From assembly GCF_014641075.1 (NCBI RefSeq), contig NZ_BMHP01000002.1, forward strand, positions 1,860,001-1,924,000: a stretch of 64,000 bases of DNA, read 5' to 3'. This stretch comes from Paenibacillus nasutitermitis (lineage in GTDB: Bacteria; Bacillota; Bacilli; Paenibacillales; Paenibacillaceae). Both the position numbers and the translations under genes were made by a program. Within the stretch, counting starts at the first letter, position 1. Each line of letters begins with the position of its first letter. Positions 51,231 through 60,117 of the stretch are shown here, one piece after another. Under the pieces are notes generated by a model. The model saw only the letters and a program-made list of their open reading frames with translations, did not search any database and was not told where the DNA came from.

Positions 51231-51407
51231 TTACAGGGAATAGACAAATAAATCTAGGAGTCTTAGCGACGAGCCTTTTTTTGCATAGACGCCTATTGTT
51301 TCGTGACTGGCAAGCGGGGGAATTCCTTCTATACCGATGTTGCAGCCCTCTACGGCGTGCATTATAATAAAGTCAACATTGCTGTCTAAATCGTGAACAA
51401 TCCGCAT
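51231..51407 (-). CDS. Possible small protein of unknown type (58 aa)
   Basis: An open frame from ATG 51407 with natural-looking codon use for this genome. It opens MRIVHDLDSNVDFIIMHA and has no membrane helix. No convincing Shine-Dalgarno precedes it (GGTAAG) and I know no family. It occupies the divergent region between nfo and the DUF2621 gene, so it could be chance. Listed as a candidate only. Confidence 0.22.
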   Translation of the reverse strand: MRIVHDLDSNVDFIIMHAVEGCNIGIEGIPPLASHETIGVYAKKGSSLRLLDLFVYSL

Positions 51408-51464
51408 GGTGCTTACCAAGCTGGCTGCGGATCAGTTATACTAGACATGGAGAGGTGAACGACC

Positions 51465-51902
51465 GTGGGCAATGCGCCGGATTGGTTTATGTATTTCATT
51501 GTATTCTGGGCTTTCGTCTTGCTCGGATTCATGGCAATAGGCGGGTTCTTTATGTTCCGCAAGTTTTTGAAGGTTCTGCCCCAGCGTGACGGCAAATCCA
51601 AGCTTGACTGGCAGAATTACTGGGTGGACCGCAGCAGGGAAATGTGGCCGGAAGATTCCAAAACCTTTCTGGAACGGCTCGTATCGCCAGTGCCAAAAGC
51701 CTTCCGCGATATCGCCAAGCATTCCATCGCCGCAAAAATCGCGCAGGTTGCTGTGGAAAGCGGAGCAACGGAAGTTACACAGAACCATTGCATCGAAGGA
51801 TATATTCGCGCCACGCCTAAACGCGATTACCGCAGTCTGGTCAGTTTTCTGGAGAAGCAAGGAATCGATTATACCCCCTACAAGCATTTGCTCAACAAAT
51901 AA
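51465..51902 (+). CDS. DUF2621 family membrane protein
   Basis: The 145-aa protein has one N-terminal membrane helix (about 8-30) and a soluble C-terminal domain with WVDRSREMWPEDSKTFLERLV. Residues about 95-140 include QNHCIEGYIRATPKRDYR. The family is restricted to Bacillales (YneK-like, from memory) and has no known function. GTG 51465 has GGAGAGGTG about 8 nt upstream, and TATACT about 30 bp upstream may be its -10 box. Confidence 0.82.
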   Translation: MGNAPDWFMYFIVFWAFVLLGFMAIGGFFMFRKFLKVLPQRDGKSKLDWQNYWVDRSREMWPEDSKTFLERLVSPVPKAFRDIAKHSIAAKIAQVAVESGATEVTQNHCIEGYIRATPKRDYRSLVSFLEKQGIDYTPYKHLLNK

Positions 51903-51950
51903 TCATTCATACTGCTGGATGCCTGTCCCAAACCCGGCAGATACGCCGTA

Positions 51951-51975
51951 TAAAGCCACCCCGAAGGTGGCTTTA
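51951..51975 (+). terminator. Hairpin after the DUF2621 gene
   Basis: Perfect 10-bp stem TAAAGCCACC / GGTGGCTTTA with a 5-nt loop, 48 bp past the stop; no strong U-tract. Confidence 0.6.
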
Positions 51976-52060
51976 CCTGTATCCGGCCAAAGACATGTCC
52001 GGATTGAATAGAAACCTTAAGGGGTATACATACGTTAAAGATAGCAGGAGGTGTTCTTCA

Positions 52061-52579
52061 ATGAACCATACACAAACCAAACCAAACAAAAAGAAGAGAA
52101 CGCTTTGGCTGATCAGTTGTGCAATTGCCCTTACCGTAATGGCCGGATGCGGCAGCGGTGATAACAATGATACGCCGGTTAATGGAGGATCTGCCAATCC
52201 CCCGGCCAACACGGACACTAATAACAATGGAAGCGTGACGGATCCCGATACGGCACTGCCTGATCCTGAACCATCCGAACCATCGGATAACAACGGGACT
52301 GATGCAGACCCGGGAACGGAAGGCAATACACCGACAGATCCTGTTGAGGATAAAATATTGAAAGCTGAAGGTGAGTATGTCGGCGAAATAGACACGCATT
52401 CTGTGGAAATCAATATTGAAGGTACGGCGACCGTTTTTCAAGTGGACAACGAAGTGTCCAAGCAGCTTGCCGATATTAGCGATGATGCCAGTGTAATATT
52501 CGAATATGTTGAGAAAGAAACAGATGCGGGCGGCGAAAAGGTCAAGCAGCTGTGGCTGAAAAGCATTAAGCAAAAATAA
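52061..52579 (+). CDS. Lipoprotein with acidic low-complexity linker and small C-terminal domain
   Basis: The 172-aa protein has a lipobox VMAGC (Cys30), an Asp/Asn/Pro/Thr-rich linker (about 32-95) and a compact C-terminal domain (about 100-170) opening GEYVGEIDTHSVEIN. A domain of this look recurs in Bacillales proteins of unknown function; I cannot name the family. ATG 52061 has CAGGAGG 9 nt upstream. It is likely a surface lipoprotein held away from the membrane by the linker. Confidence 0.78.
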   Translation: MNHTQTKPNKKKRTLWLISCAIALTVMAGCGSGDNNDTPVNGGSANPPANTDTNNNGSVTDPDTALPDPEPSEPSDNNGTDADPGTEGNTPTDPVEDKILKAEGEYVGEIDTHSVEINIEGTATVFQVDNEVSKQLADISDDASVIFEYVEKETDAGGEKVKQLWLKSIKQK

Positions 52580-52667
52580 TCGCCCGTAAGACTGTCCGTG
52601 TAATAGCCGGCATTCCCGCGTCTGTATGACAGGGTGGATGGAACAAACGAAACGGAGGAGTCGTGAA

Positions 52668-53570
52668 ATGAAGGTAGCGGTGACTGGCGGAACCGGCTTT
52701 GTAGGCGGAAGGCTCGCAGATGCATTGCTGAGTCGTGGCGATGAAGTCATAATCATTTCCCGTTCGGCCGGCAACCGCCAGCAGGAGCGCGAGGGCCTCG
52801 TGCGCGTCACCTGGGACGAGCTTGCTGCTTCTGCCGGGCCGCTTGAGGGCTTACACGCGATTGTGAACCTGGCAGGAGAATCGATTAACCAAAAATGGAC
52901 CGAAGAAGCCAAGCTGCAGATTCTGCAATCCCGGCTCGACGCTGCGGAGCAGGTTGGGAAGCTTGTTGCCTCTCTGAGGCAGATGCCTGGCGTAGTGGTG
53001 AATGCATCGGGCATTTCCATATACGGCACTTCGCGGGATGCCGCATTCGACGAGGAAAGTCCGATCCACGTTAACGATTTTCTGTCAGACGTTTCCCAGA
53101 AATGGGAAGCCGCTGCCGATCTGATTGACATCCCCCGTTTGGTCAAAGTCCGGGTTGGCGTGGTTCTTGCACGCGATGACGGAGCTTTCCCCAAAATGGC
53201 GATGCCCTACCGACTGTTTGCCGGAGGCAAAATCGGGAGCGGGAAGCAGTGGCTGTCCTGGATTCATATTGAAGATATGGTCAGGCTGCTGCTCTTCTGC
53301 ATCGACAATAATGAGCTGGAAGGCCCCGTCAATGCCAGTGCGCCCGAGCCGGTGACCAATGATGCTTTCGGACGGGCGCTGGGGGCTGCTTTCCATAAGC
53401 CGCATTGGTTTCCGGTGCCGGCTTTCATGATGAAGATGATGTTTGGCGAGTTGTCTACCTTGCTGCTGGAAGGACAGCGGGCGCTTCCGCGCAAAGCGTT
53501 AAGCTGTGGTTTCGAATTCCGCTACCCGACCATCAAAAGCGCTATGGAGCAGCTGGCCAAGCATAAATAA
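52668..53570 (+). CDS. TIGR01777 family NAD-dependent epimerase-like protein (YfhF/SDR39U1)
   Basis: The 300-aa extended SDR protein has the nucleotide-binding motif VTGGTGFVGGRLADALL (4-20), a central NLAGESINQKWTEEAK and SGISIYG with the family's Tyr, then a C-terminal DUF1731 domain (about 250-300, with GQRALPRKALSCGFEFRYP). The family is widespread and its reaction is unproven; in cyanobacteria and plants relatives affect cell division. ATG 52668 has CGGAGGAG upstream; the longer frame to 52626 lacks it. Confidence 0.92.
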   Translation: MKVAVTGGTGFVGGRLADALLSRGDEVIIISRSAGNRQQEREGLVRVTWDELAASAGPLEGLHAIVNLAGESINQKWTEEAKLQILQSRLDAAEQVGKLVASLRQMPGVVVNASGISIYGTSRDAAFDEESPIHVNDFLSDVSQKWEAAADLIDIPRLVKVRVGVVLARDDGAFPKMAMPYRLFAGGKIGSGKQWLSWIHIEDMVRLLLFCIDNNELEGPVNASAPEPVTNDAFGRALGAAFHKPHWFPVPAFMMKMMFGELSTLLLEGQRALPRKALSCGFEFRYPTIKSAMEQLAKHK

Positions 53571-53603
53571 AGCCACGTTTGTGCCGCAAACCGCAATATC
53601 CTG

Positions 53604-55358
53604 TTAGCCGGTCCGAAATTTGTATTTCGGGCCTTTTTCGCCTGCTAGCTGAAGAATGTCGCCGGAGTGCAGCGGGTAGGCTTTATAAGGAATCATCATA
53701 TCTCCATTCAATACGCTTCCGTTTCTTGAACCTACATCCTTGGCCGTCCATAAATCGCCGTCCGGATTCAGTTCCACATGAGAGCGGGATAAGCCCGATG
53801 ACACATCCACATAATGCGCCGCATCCGCAGATCGTCCAATGACAAAACGTTCAGACTGCAACGGGATCCTATCCTTTTGGCCATCTGCCTCCCTCTCCAG
53901 CCAAGGCACAGCCTGCCGCCCCTCCCCGGAAGCGGGAGGACCGTCACCCAGCAGTACGGTTGCATCCTGCTGACCCGCCATATTTCCGGGAGATATCGAA
54001 TAGACGGCGGCTTTACCCGCTGACTTTGGGTTAATTTCTGCCTCCAGCCGACCAGCAGCTTGATGGAAGTAAGGGTTCCCTGCAATGACATCCACATGCC
54101 GCCTGGACGATTCTATTTCTGGCAGGATATCGTTTTTGTCCCAGCTTTCTTGAATCGTATTTACTATAGAAGGAGATGGACTAGGACTTGCAGCGGGCTG
54201 TGCTTTCAAGGCAGACAAACGTTTGGACCAGGAACTCATGCCGCTTTCGCCCAGTAACGAAGAATCCGGGACAAACCCCTCTTCATCTTCCTGCCAGTTG
54301 CTTCCGTCTTGCCTTTCAAGTTCCGCTGCCTCAGGACCGCTTGCCCTGCGCTTGTAAAACAGCATCGCGGCTCCAGCCATTACGGTAAGTCCCAGGCTAA
54401 TCAATAAACTCGCCCTTGACGGCGAAGCCAGATACAGATAACGCCATATCAGAGCAACAGCCACAATAAACACGGTAGCCGATATCCACGTCTTTCTGGA
54501 GGAATCAGCCTGCTTCTCTTCTTCGCCTTCCAACTGCGTGACCGCCAGCTCTTCTTCAGCAGTTGTTCCTAATGCTTTGCCGCGTTCCTCCGTCCCAGCA
54601 GAGTCCCACGCTTGATGCTGCTTATTCGCAGCAAGGCGGCCCTCCTCCGGCTCAGGCTCCCCCCTAATTCCAGGCTTGCTGATGCGAATAACCGGCTGCT
54701 GCCGCGTATTCGGCTGAACGGAATGCTGACTAAAGCCTGCAGCCGTTCCTGTGGATGGGGCACGATCAGGAGTAGTAGAGTGGTTTTCCTGAATAAGGTT
54801 CAGCAGGGATTGCCGCAGTGTGTCCCACGTATCGAAATCCCCCCTCAAATGCTGAAAAATACGCTGCAGACCGATGCCGTCCGGCTGCTCAATGTGGGCG
54901 ACCCATCGGACAGCCATCGCCAGCACCGCTTCACCGGCTGATGGCAGAACGCCCTCGCCGCGAAGCGGGAGATAGGCCAGACCGATATCCTGCCAGCTGT
55001 CCCCCACAAAAAGATATTGTTCATGCAACATGAATCCGGAAGACCGGAGCATATAATGCCGGCAATCGTCAAGAGCTTCCACAACGGCCAGCAGAAGCTG
55101 ATAAAAGTCTTCCATCGAAAACGGCTGAGCCTGCAGTTTATGCAGCAGCATCCTTTTGCCGTTCAGCGGGTAGCGAAAGCTGACCTGCCCGTCGATATCA
55201 ATCCATTCAACATGAAGCAGCTTCGGAATCTTATGCGCCTGCAGCATCTGGATCTCAATCTCATCCAACTGTTCGCGGGTAATCCCGGTTTCCCGGTCAA
55301 CAATCATCTCATGCCCCCGGTTCATCGTAAAATCGATGCGTAACGTTTCCAATCCCAT
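53604..55358 (-). CDS. FHA-domain protein with N-terminal DUF6382-like region, last gene of the Tad operon
   Basis: The 584-aa protein has an N-terminal domain (about 1-180, DUF6382-like, with LLHVEWIDIDGQVSFRYPL), a variable linker, two adjacent membrane helices (about 297-345), a second linker and a C-terminal FHA domain (about 500-575) with the core GRS, SRSHVEL and GSRNGSVLNG motifs. FHA domains bind phosphothreonine, so this may be a membrane adaptor linking Ser/Thr kinase signals to pilus assembly. ATG 55358 lies 8 nt after GGAGG. It follows the prepilin peptidase gene by 19 bp. Confidence 0.88.
   Translation of the reverse strand: MGLETLRIDFTMNRGHEMIVDRETGITREQLDEIEIQMLQAHKIPKLLHVEWIDIDGQVSFRYPLNGKRMLLHKLQAQPFSMEDFYQLLLAVVEALDDCRHYMLRSSGFMLHEQYLFVGDSWQDIGLAYLPLRGEGVLPSAGEAVLAMAVRWVAHIEQPDGIGLQRIFQHLRGDFDTWDTLRQSLLNLIQENHSTTPDRAPSTGTAAGFSQHSVQPNTRQQPVIRISKPGIRGEPEPEEGRLAANKQHQAWDSAGTEERGKALGTTAEEELAVTQLEGEEEKQADSSRKTWISATVFIVAVALIWRYLYLASPSRASLLISLGLTVMAGAAMLFYKRRASGPEAAELERQDGSNWQEDEEGFVPDSSLLGESGMSSWSKRLSALKAQPAASPSPSPSIVNTIQESWDKNDILPEIESSRRHVDVIAGNPYFHQAAGRLEAEINPKSAGKAAVYSISPGNMAGQQDATVLLGDGPPASGEGRQAVPWLEREADGQKDRIPLQSERFVIGRSADAAHYVDVSSGLSRSHVELNPDGDLWTAKDVGSRNGSVLNGDMMIPYKAYPLHSGDILQLAGEKGPKYKFRTG
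53610..53638 (+). terminator. Terminator of the epimerase gene, embedded in the FHA coding region
   Basis: Stem GGTCCGAAAT / ATTTCGGGCC with a 4-nt loop and T5 (53634-53638) directly after it. It serves the plus-strand epimerase transcript, yet these bases also encode the last residues of the convergent FHA protein. Confidence 0.75.
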
Positions 55359-55377
55359 CCTCAATCCCTCCTCTCCC

Positions 55378-55896
55378 TTAAAAGCCGATCATCAGCCAAA
55401 ACGTCAATGCTCCTGGTGCGACTGCAAGCATAAACGGAAACCGCAGGCCTTCCGCCGCCAGTTCCCTGATTGACTCCCGCTTTCGCCCTACGGCAGGAAT
55501 AAAAAAGGAATATAGCCAAGCTTTCAGACGGCGTCCGAATTTCCCGTTAAAGAACAATAAGACAGCTCCCACCGCGCCGGCATACAAAATAGCGTACATG
55601 AATACCTGGACAACCGCAGCCGCGCCGATCCATGCCCCAAGAGCACCGAACAGCTTCACGTCGCCGGCGCCGATCCCTTTCAACAGATATATCGCGAGCA
55701 GCGGCAGAAAACCCGCCGCTGCACCCAGCAGCGAATGATAAACACCTTCGAGGCCGCTGCAAACCAGGTGAAACATGCAGCCTGCCGCAAAAAAAGATAC
55801 CGTCAGCATATTAGGAATTCGCATCGCTCTGATGTCGCTGATGAATGCGGCAGCCAACAGCAGAGCAGCCGCGCTGCTGGAAATCATGGTTTCCAT
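55378..55896 (-). CDS. Type IV prepilin peptidase (A24, CpaA/TadV-like)
   Basis: The 172-aa membrane aspartyl protease processes the Flp and TadE-type prepilins. Both catalytic aspartates are present: Asp21 in ISDIRAMRIPN and Asp79 in the GxGD motif GIGAGDVKLFG. About five or six membrane helices; no N-methyltransferase domain, as expected for the short TadV class. ATG 55896 lies 9 nt after GGAGGGG; longer frames have no Shine-Dalgarno. Confidence 0.9.
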   Translation of the reverse strand: METMISSSAAALLLAAAFISDIRAMRIPNMLTVSFFAAGCMFHLVCSGLEGVYHSLLGAAAGFLPLLAIYLLKGIGAGDVKLFGALGAWIGAAAVVQVFMYAILYAGAVGAVLLFFNGKFGRRLKAWLYSFFIPAVGRKRESIRELAAEGLRFPFMLAVAPGALTFWLMIGF

Positions 55897-55928
55897 CTTG
55901 CAATGCCCCTCCATCCCTTTATCTAGGT

Positions 55929-56894
55929 TTAACTTGTCTTCTTTTGCACCACAAAATGTCGTGTCACTTTCGTACCATCGTCCGCGGTTATCGTCAGCTC
56001 CCAAACGCCCGGTGTCGTATTGCCCGATACCAGCCACTGCCAGGACACCTTGCCTTCGGAGTCAGCCGTAGCAGTGCCCAGATGCTTCGCTTGGCTGCGT
56101 CCGCTCTTATAATGGATAACCAGATCCAGCGTGCGCCCTGGATCAGTCTGCACGACCAGACGAGCCTGGCGCCCCGGCCTCAGCGGGTCGGGCTCTATGG
56201 AAACAATCAGCACCAATGCCTGTGCCGTTTCTCCCCCCTCCGTCTCCCCCCGCTTAGCCGGAACCGCATCGCTGACCCATACCCGCTCCTCAGCCTGATC
56301 CTTAAGCACAATCGTTTTCTTGGTGAATGGAAAGCCGAGCTTGAATGTATATTCCGCTTCGATACGAAGATATGGTTCCGTTTTGTGTTCCAAATCCGGG
56401 AGGGAAAGAAGACTTAGCTTCAATAGCTCCGGGTCCAGAATGGATTGATCCGCCTCACGCCGCAGCATCGGCTCCACAACAGCCCGGGCAACCTCAGTCG
56501 CAACCGCATTTTCTACAGGTTTCCAATCTCCCGTCAAGACAGAAGACATCAGCAGTCCCGCCGGCGAAGGGAGCCATTCCTGCAGCTTGTCGGCGATAAG
56601 GGTTATACCCGGCAAAGGCGGCTGACGGGAAGAAGACGGCTCGTCTGACGGCAGATGCTCCGAGACATAAGCGGAAGCAAGCTGAACAGGACGGATATTG
56701 GCCGCAGCCTGCCGGACCGTTTGCGATGCCGCTCCATGGAGCGCCATCTGTACAGCGCACAACTGGATCAAGCAAATAAAGAAAATAATAACCATGAGCA
56801 CGATTGGCATAATGAGTGCTGCCTCCAGCGCTATGCTTCCCGACTCCCCCTGACGCTTACTGGTACGACCAGCCAATTGTTTTAGTCGCTTCAT
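55929..56894 (-). CDS. TadE-like pseudopilin with large C-terminal Ig-like extension
   Basis: The 321-aa protein opens with a class III-type signal: GESGSIALEAALIMPIVLMV (16-35), with the Glu of EAALIMP as in TadE proteins. The middle (about 60-200) is of TadE/Tad type. The last 100 residues, from ALVLIVSIEPDPLRPGRQA to GVWELTITADDGTKVTRHF, resemble a bacterial Ig-like or adhesin-type beta domain, which is unusual for TadE. The start overlaps the 3' end of the upstream gene by 38 bp, implying coupling. Confidence 0.8.
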   Translation of the reverse strand: MKRLKQLAGRTSKRQGESGSIALEAALIMPIVLMVIIFFICLIQLCAVQMALHGAASQTVRQAAANIRPVQLASAYVSEHLPSDEPSSSRQPPLPGITLIADKLQEWLPSPAGLLMSSVLTGDWKPVENAVATEVARAVVEPMLRREADQSILDPELLKLSLLSLPDLEHKTEPYLRIEAEYTFKLGFPFTKKTIVLKDQAEERVWVSDAVPAKRGETEGGETAQALVLIVSIEPDPLRPGRQARLVVQTDPGRTLDLVIHYKSGRSQAKHLGTATADSEGKVSWQWLVSGNTTPGVWELTITADDGTKVTRHFVVQKKTS

Positions 56895-59082
56895 AGCGGC
56901 CGCCCTTCACCTTTCCATTCAATAATCCAAGTACCGTAAAGCTTCTCATCAGCCCCGGCAGAAACCATACATTCACCGATGCGCTCAACTCGCCAGTCAG
57001 GCCTGTGGACGTGCCAGCCAATATGACTTCCGTATTCTGCTCAATAACGGCAATCGTCCGGGAGGTCCGTTTCTCGCTGTTTCCATGCAGCAGCAGAAAG
57101 ACGCGCAAATAATCAAGGTAAGTCAGATTCGTAGAAACATACTTCGATAAAGGAGTCGTCCCTTCTTTGGCAAGCATCATCATATCTGCTATGGATTTTT
57201 CCAAGCCATACAGCAAAGCTGCTGCAAGTACAAGCAGCGGATGGCCCATGCCTTTGCACTCGACCAGCCCTTCCATCGTCCTGACAGCCAGACGGACACC
57301 AAAAATTTCGCCGTATGCCGCAGCAATATTGGCGGCCGGATCATGGAATCCATATAGAATGTACTCTATCTCCTGGTTGCCCAAAGCTAGAGAATCTGAA
57401 AACCCGCTATCGCCTGTGCTTTTCATCATCGACTCAAAGTTCTTAGGATCATAAGCATTGAAGCGGTGTACGATGTATTCATTCATATAAAGAGGATCGC
57501 GAATGCCTGTCAGCATATCAGCCATCCCCGAGAATATCGAACCCATCCCGCTCATAGATGCCGAAGCCGCATCATGAGGATCTTCCGTTGCCTCCTCCCC
57601 CGAGATCGCTTCGTCTGCCCCCAGCTCATTAAAGAGAAGATTGGCCTCAAAGCGCTGCTTCACCTCATCGAAAGCTTGTTGATGCTCCGACTGACCGGAT
57701 TCGCTCATCCCTTTCATCCAGCCGCGCACCTCATTCCACTTTGATTTGGCTTCTCTCTCTTTCTCCTTTCGCTGCTCGTCCGAGGACTGACGCTCATTCA
57801 ACCCGTCAGCTCTTGCCTTGATCACGACTCCAGGACGAATATAATCATCTGCATACTGATTAAAGGCTTGCTGCAGTCTTTCAGCGCTTCCGGACATCAT
57901 TGCGCCAGAACCCGGGTTGGAGAGAGCAGCCGAAACACCGCTTTGAAAGCCTGCCGTTCCGGCATTAAATGAGTTGAATTTGCGAGTTTGAGCGGTAACT
58001 TCCTCTTTATAACCAGCAAACCACTCCGACGGAAGGATCATATCCTGCGCGGCCTGCCTGACCTCCTGCAGCTGCGATGCAGGAGCCGAAGCCCCGGAGG
58101 CTGGCTGATCGTTGCTTTGCTCCCCGCTGATCAGGTCATACCCGGTATTGTCCCGATTATCCTGCAGCCGTTGAATGACAGCACTCATTTCATCATTGCA
58201 TCGCCGGGCTTCCTCCAGCTGCTCAAGGGCTTCCGGTTCCAATTCCCGATGACGAATCAACGCATTGCTGCTTTTATGGGCCAAATCATTGGAGACCGCC
58301 CTGGCAGTCATAGCGTATGAACCTATCTCCAGCGAATATTTCGGCCTTGCTCCTGCAGGGGGCGCAGAATCATGCGCAATCCAACCCAGATATGATCCAT
58401 ACCCCGAAACAATTCCCGCTACCGCACCGCCTGATTGACCCATACCGCCTACTGCCAATAAGCCATCCATCTCCTGTTCCGCAGCACGCGCCGATTTCCG
58501 CTGCAGCTCAAGCGTCTTCTCCAGATGCTTCTCCCTCTTGTCATAGAGTTTGCGTACCTCTTCAAGCACCTCGACGGAAGTTGAAGCCTCCTTCATCGCT
58601 TCCGCCAAAGGGGCGAACTTGGAAACCACTTCGAGCGCAAAGTCGACAGGGGCTTTGTATTTCATCTCTTCCAGCACCTGCCGCTTAAACACCGCGTGGG
58701 TGCCGAGAACCTCGTAGCTGTTCACATGAGCATCCACCGGCTTGATACGCAGCATTTGGAAGGCATCATCATTATCCATCCAGTTGTTCTCTGCAACATG
58801 ACGGAATATTTCATTTCGATCAGTGCCGCCCGCACCAAACAATCCGTATTGCTCGTACAGCTGGTTATCATAAGCGGACAGCGTTGAGCGGATGCCCGAT
58901 TGGGCGGCAACCTCCAGCTGCTTGTGAAAGGCGGCAATTCGGGCATAGTCAATCAATAGGGAGGTCAGCAGCAGAATCCCTGCTGTAGCGACAACCAAAT
59001 AAACAGACACAGCACCGTCCTCGCGTAAGAATAATCCGCCCGTGTGTTTGTCCAGCCGCGTACTAGGTGAATGCTTTCCGAT
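56857..59082 (-). CDS. Large Tad-operon surface/pilus protein (DUF5702-like), probable AUC start
   Basis: The 741-aa protein has an N-terminal TadE/TadG-like segment (REDGAVSVYLVVATAGILLL, then an inner-membrane anchor), a long helical, Gln/Glu-rich middle (about 140-480) with coiled-coil character, and a C-terminal domain of DUF5702 type (about 530-741). The GTG at 59091 overlaps the Shine-Dalgarno AAGGAGG; an in-frame ATC at 59082 lies exactly 8 nt after GGAGG, as in squalene synthase and glpP. It overlaps the next gene by 38 bp. Probably a minor pilin or surface-exposed assembly protein. Confidence 0.8.
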   Translation of the reverse strand: MGKHSPSTRLDKHTGGLFLREDGAVSVYLVVATAGILLLTSLLIDYARIAAFHKQLEVAAQSGIRSTLSAYDNQLYEQYGLFGAGGTDRNEIFRHVAENNWMDNDDAFQMLRIKPVDAHVNSYEVLGTHAVFKRQVLEEMKYKAPVDFALEVVSKFAPLAEAMKEASTSVEVLEEVRKLYDKREKHLEKTLELQRKSARAAEQEMDGLLAVGGMGQSGGAVAGIVSGYGSYLGWIAHDSAPPAGARPKYSLEIGSYAMTARAVSNDLAHKSSNALIRHRELEPEALEQLEEARRCNDEMSAVIQRLQDNRDNTGYDLISGEQSNDQPASGASAPASQLQEVRQAAQDMILPSEWFAGYKEEVTAQTRKFNSFNAGTAGFQSGVSAALSNPGSGAMMSGSAERLQQAFNQYADDYIRPGVVIKARADGLNERQSSDEQRKEKEREAKSKWNEVRGWMKGMSESGQSEHQQAFDEVKQRFEANLLFNELGADEAISGEEATEDPHDAASASMSGMGSIFSGMADMLTGIRDPLYMNEYIVHRFNAYDPKNFESMMKSTGDSGFSDSLALGNQEIEYILYGFHDPAANIAAAYGEIFGVRLAVRTMEGLVECKGMGHPLLVLAAALLYGLEKSIADMMMLAKEGTTPLSKYVSTNLTYLDYLRVFLLLHGNSEKRTSRTIAVIEQNTEVILAGTSTGLTGELSASVNVWFLPGLMRSFTVLGLLNGKVKGGRYEATKTIGWSYQ

Positions 59083-59129
59083 GACCGACACCTCCTTTGG
59101 CAGCCCGATAAATCTCTGGTTTTTATAAG

Positions 59130-59852
59130 TTATTGCTTTTGCTTGGAACGTTTATCAAGCACCGCTGCGGCTTGCTTTCGCTTGGATTCGCCGCCGGGTT
59201 CCCGCTCAAACTTGGCTGTATAATACCGGACCAGATCGACATTGCGAATCAGCTCTACCGGATCGACAATTTCCGCTGAACTGGCGGCTCGGGGCTCGGA
59301 ATGACCTAGCATCAGCTCCAAAGGACGGATAGACAAGGGCTGCCGCAGCTTGACCCCGATTCCCTTCTGCAGCAACCCGTAGGAGTAGCTCATTTCGCCT
59401 TCGAACGGCCGCGGAATCCGCTTCGCTGTCCTGCTCAGTTTGAGCGCTGGAAGGGAGCTTGGAGAATCATCAATCCGGTCCCCGCCGCTTGTCTCGCCGG
59501 CACTTTCATCGATGTCGCCTATCTGTACGGTATACCCGCCGCTGGCAGGACTTCCATCGAATCCAAACAACGACTTCAGAGCGCCGTTATCTGAAATCCG
59601 CCAATACAAGCCATCATAATTCCCTGTCTGGCCCATGCCGCTTAATGGATCACGATAGCTGTTATCCCAGCGGAATGCTGCCCGTTCCGCCGAGATGGAC
59701 GCCGCATCGTAAAGCACGACCTTCTGATACATATACATGCTCAGCAGGATCAAGGTCAGAAGCGCGAAGAAGATCGCCGGAAACACCATGGATGCTTCCA
59801 GCGTGAAGCTTCCTTCCTCGTTCCTCAGCCAGCGCCGGATCCGGCTATTCAT
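59130..59852 (-). CDS. TadE-family pseudopilin
   Basis: The 240-aa protein carries the TadE signal NEEGSFTLEASMVFPAIFFALL (residues 11-32) split by the usual Gly-Ser, with Glu in LEAS, followed by a long extracytoplasmic domain and a basic C-terminal tail (KRKQAAAVLDKRSKQKQ). Its ATG overlaps the flp stop by 8 bp and no Shine-Dalgarno is visible, so translation depends on coupling to the pilin gene. Confidence 0.85.
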   Translation of the reverse strand: MNSRIRRWLRNEEGSFTLEASMVFPAIFFALLTLILLSMYMYQKVVLYDAASISAERAAFRWDNSYRDPLSGMGQTGNYDGLYWRISDNGALKSLFGFDGSPASGGYTVQIGDIDESAGETSGGDRIDDSPSSLPALKLSRTAKRIPRPFEGEMSYSYGLLQKGIGVKLRQPLSIRPLELMLGHSEPRAASSAEIVDPVELIRNVDLVRYYTAKFEREPGGESKRKQAAAVLDKRSKQKQ

Positions 59853-60033
59853 TAAAGATTTCGTTTGCTTTGTTATCCGCTTCGCCCATCAGATCTCTCA
59901 GCAGTCCAATAATCCAATCCTTGAACAGCAGCGCCAATATAATAATGACGGCAATAATGAGTACAATTTCCAATGTGCCGATTCCTTCATCTTCTTGCCA
60001 GAATTTACGAATACCGCTCCATTGTTTTTCCAT
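59845..60033 (-). CDS. flp: Flp1-family type IVb pilin
   Basis: The 62-aa prepilin has the cleavage region EDEGIGTLEIVLIIAVIIIL: Gly19 precedes the hydrophobic helix, with Glu22 at position 3 after it (fifth in other alignments). A single hydrophobic helix (23-45) and a short acidic tail follow. This is the probable major subunit of the pilus. AAGGAG lies 10 nt before the ATG. It is followed by a coupled tadE. Confidence 0.9.
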   Translation of the reverse strand: MEKQWSGIRKFWQEDEGIGTLEIVLIIAVIIILALLFKDWIIGLLRDLMGEADNKANEIFNE

Positions 60034-60117
60034 TTTTGTTTTTCTCCTTTTGTTAGATTGCAGCGTAACCGCATTCTATTGATAGTTGATTTCATTCACT
60101 GGTGGCTTCTTTGCCTA

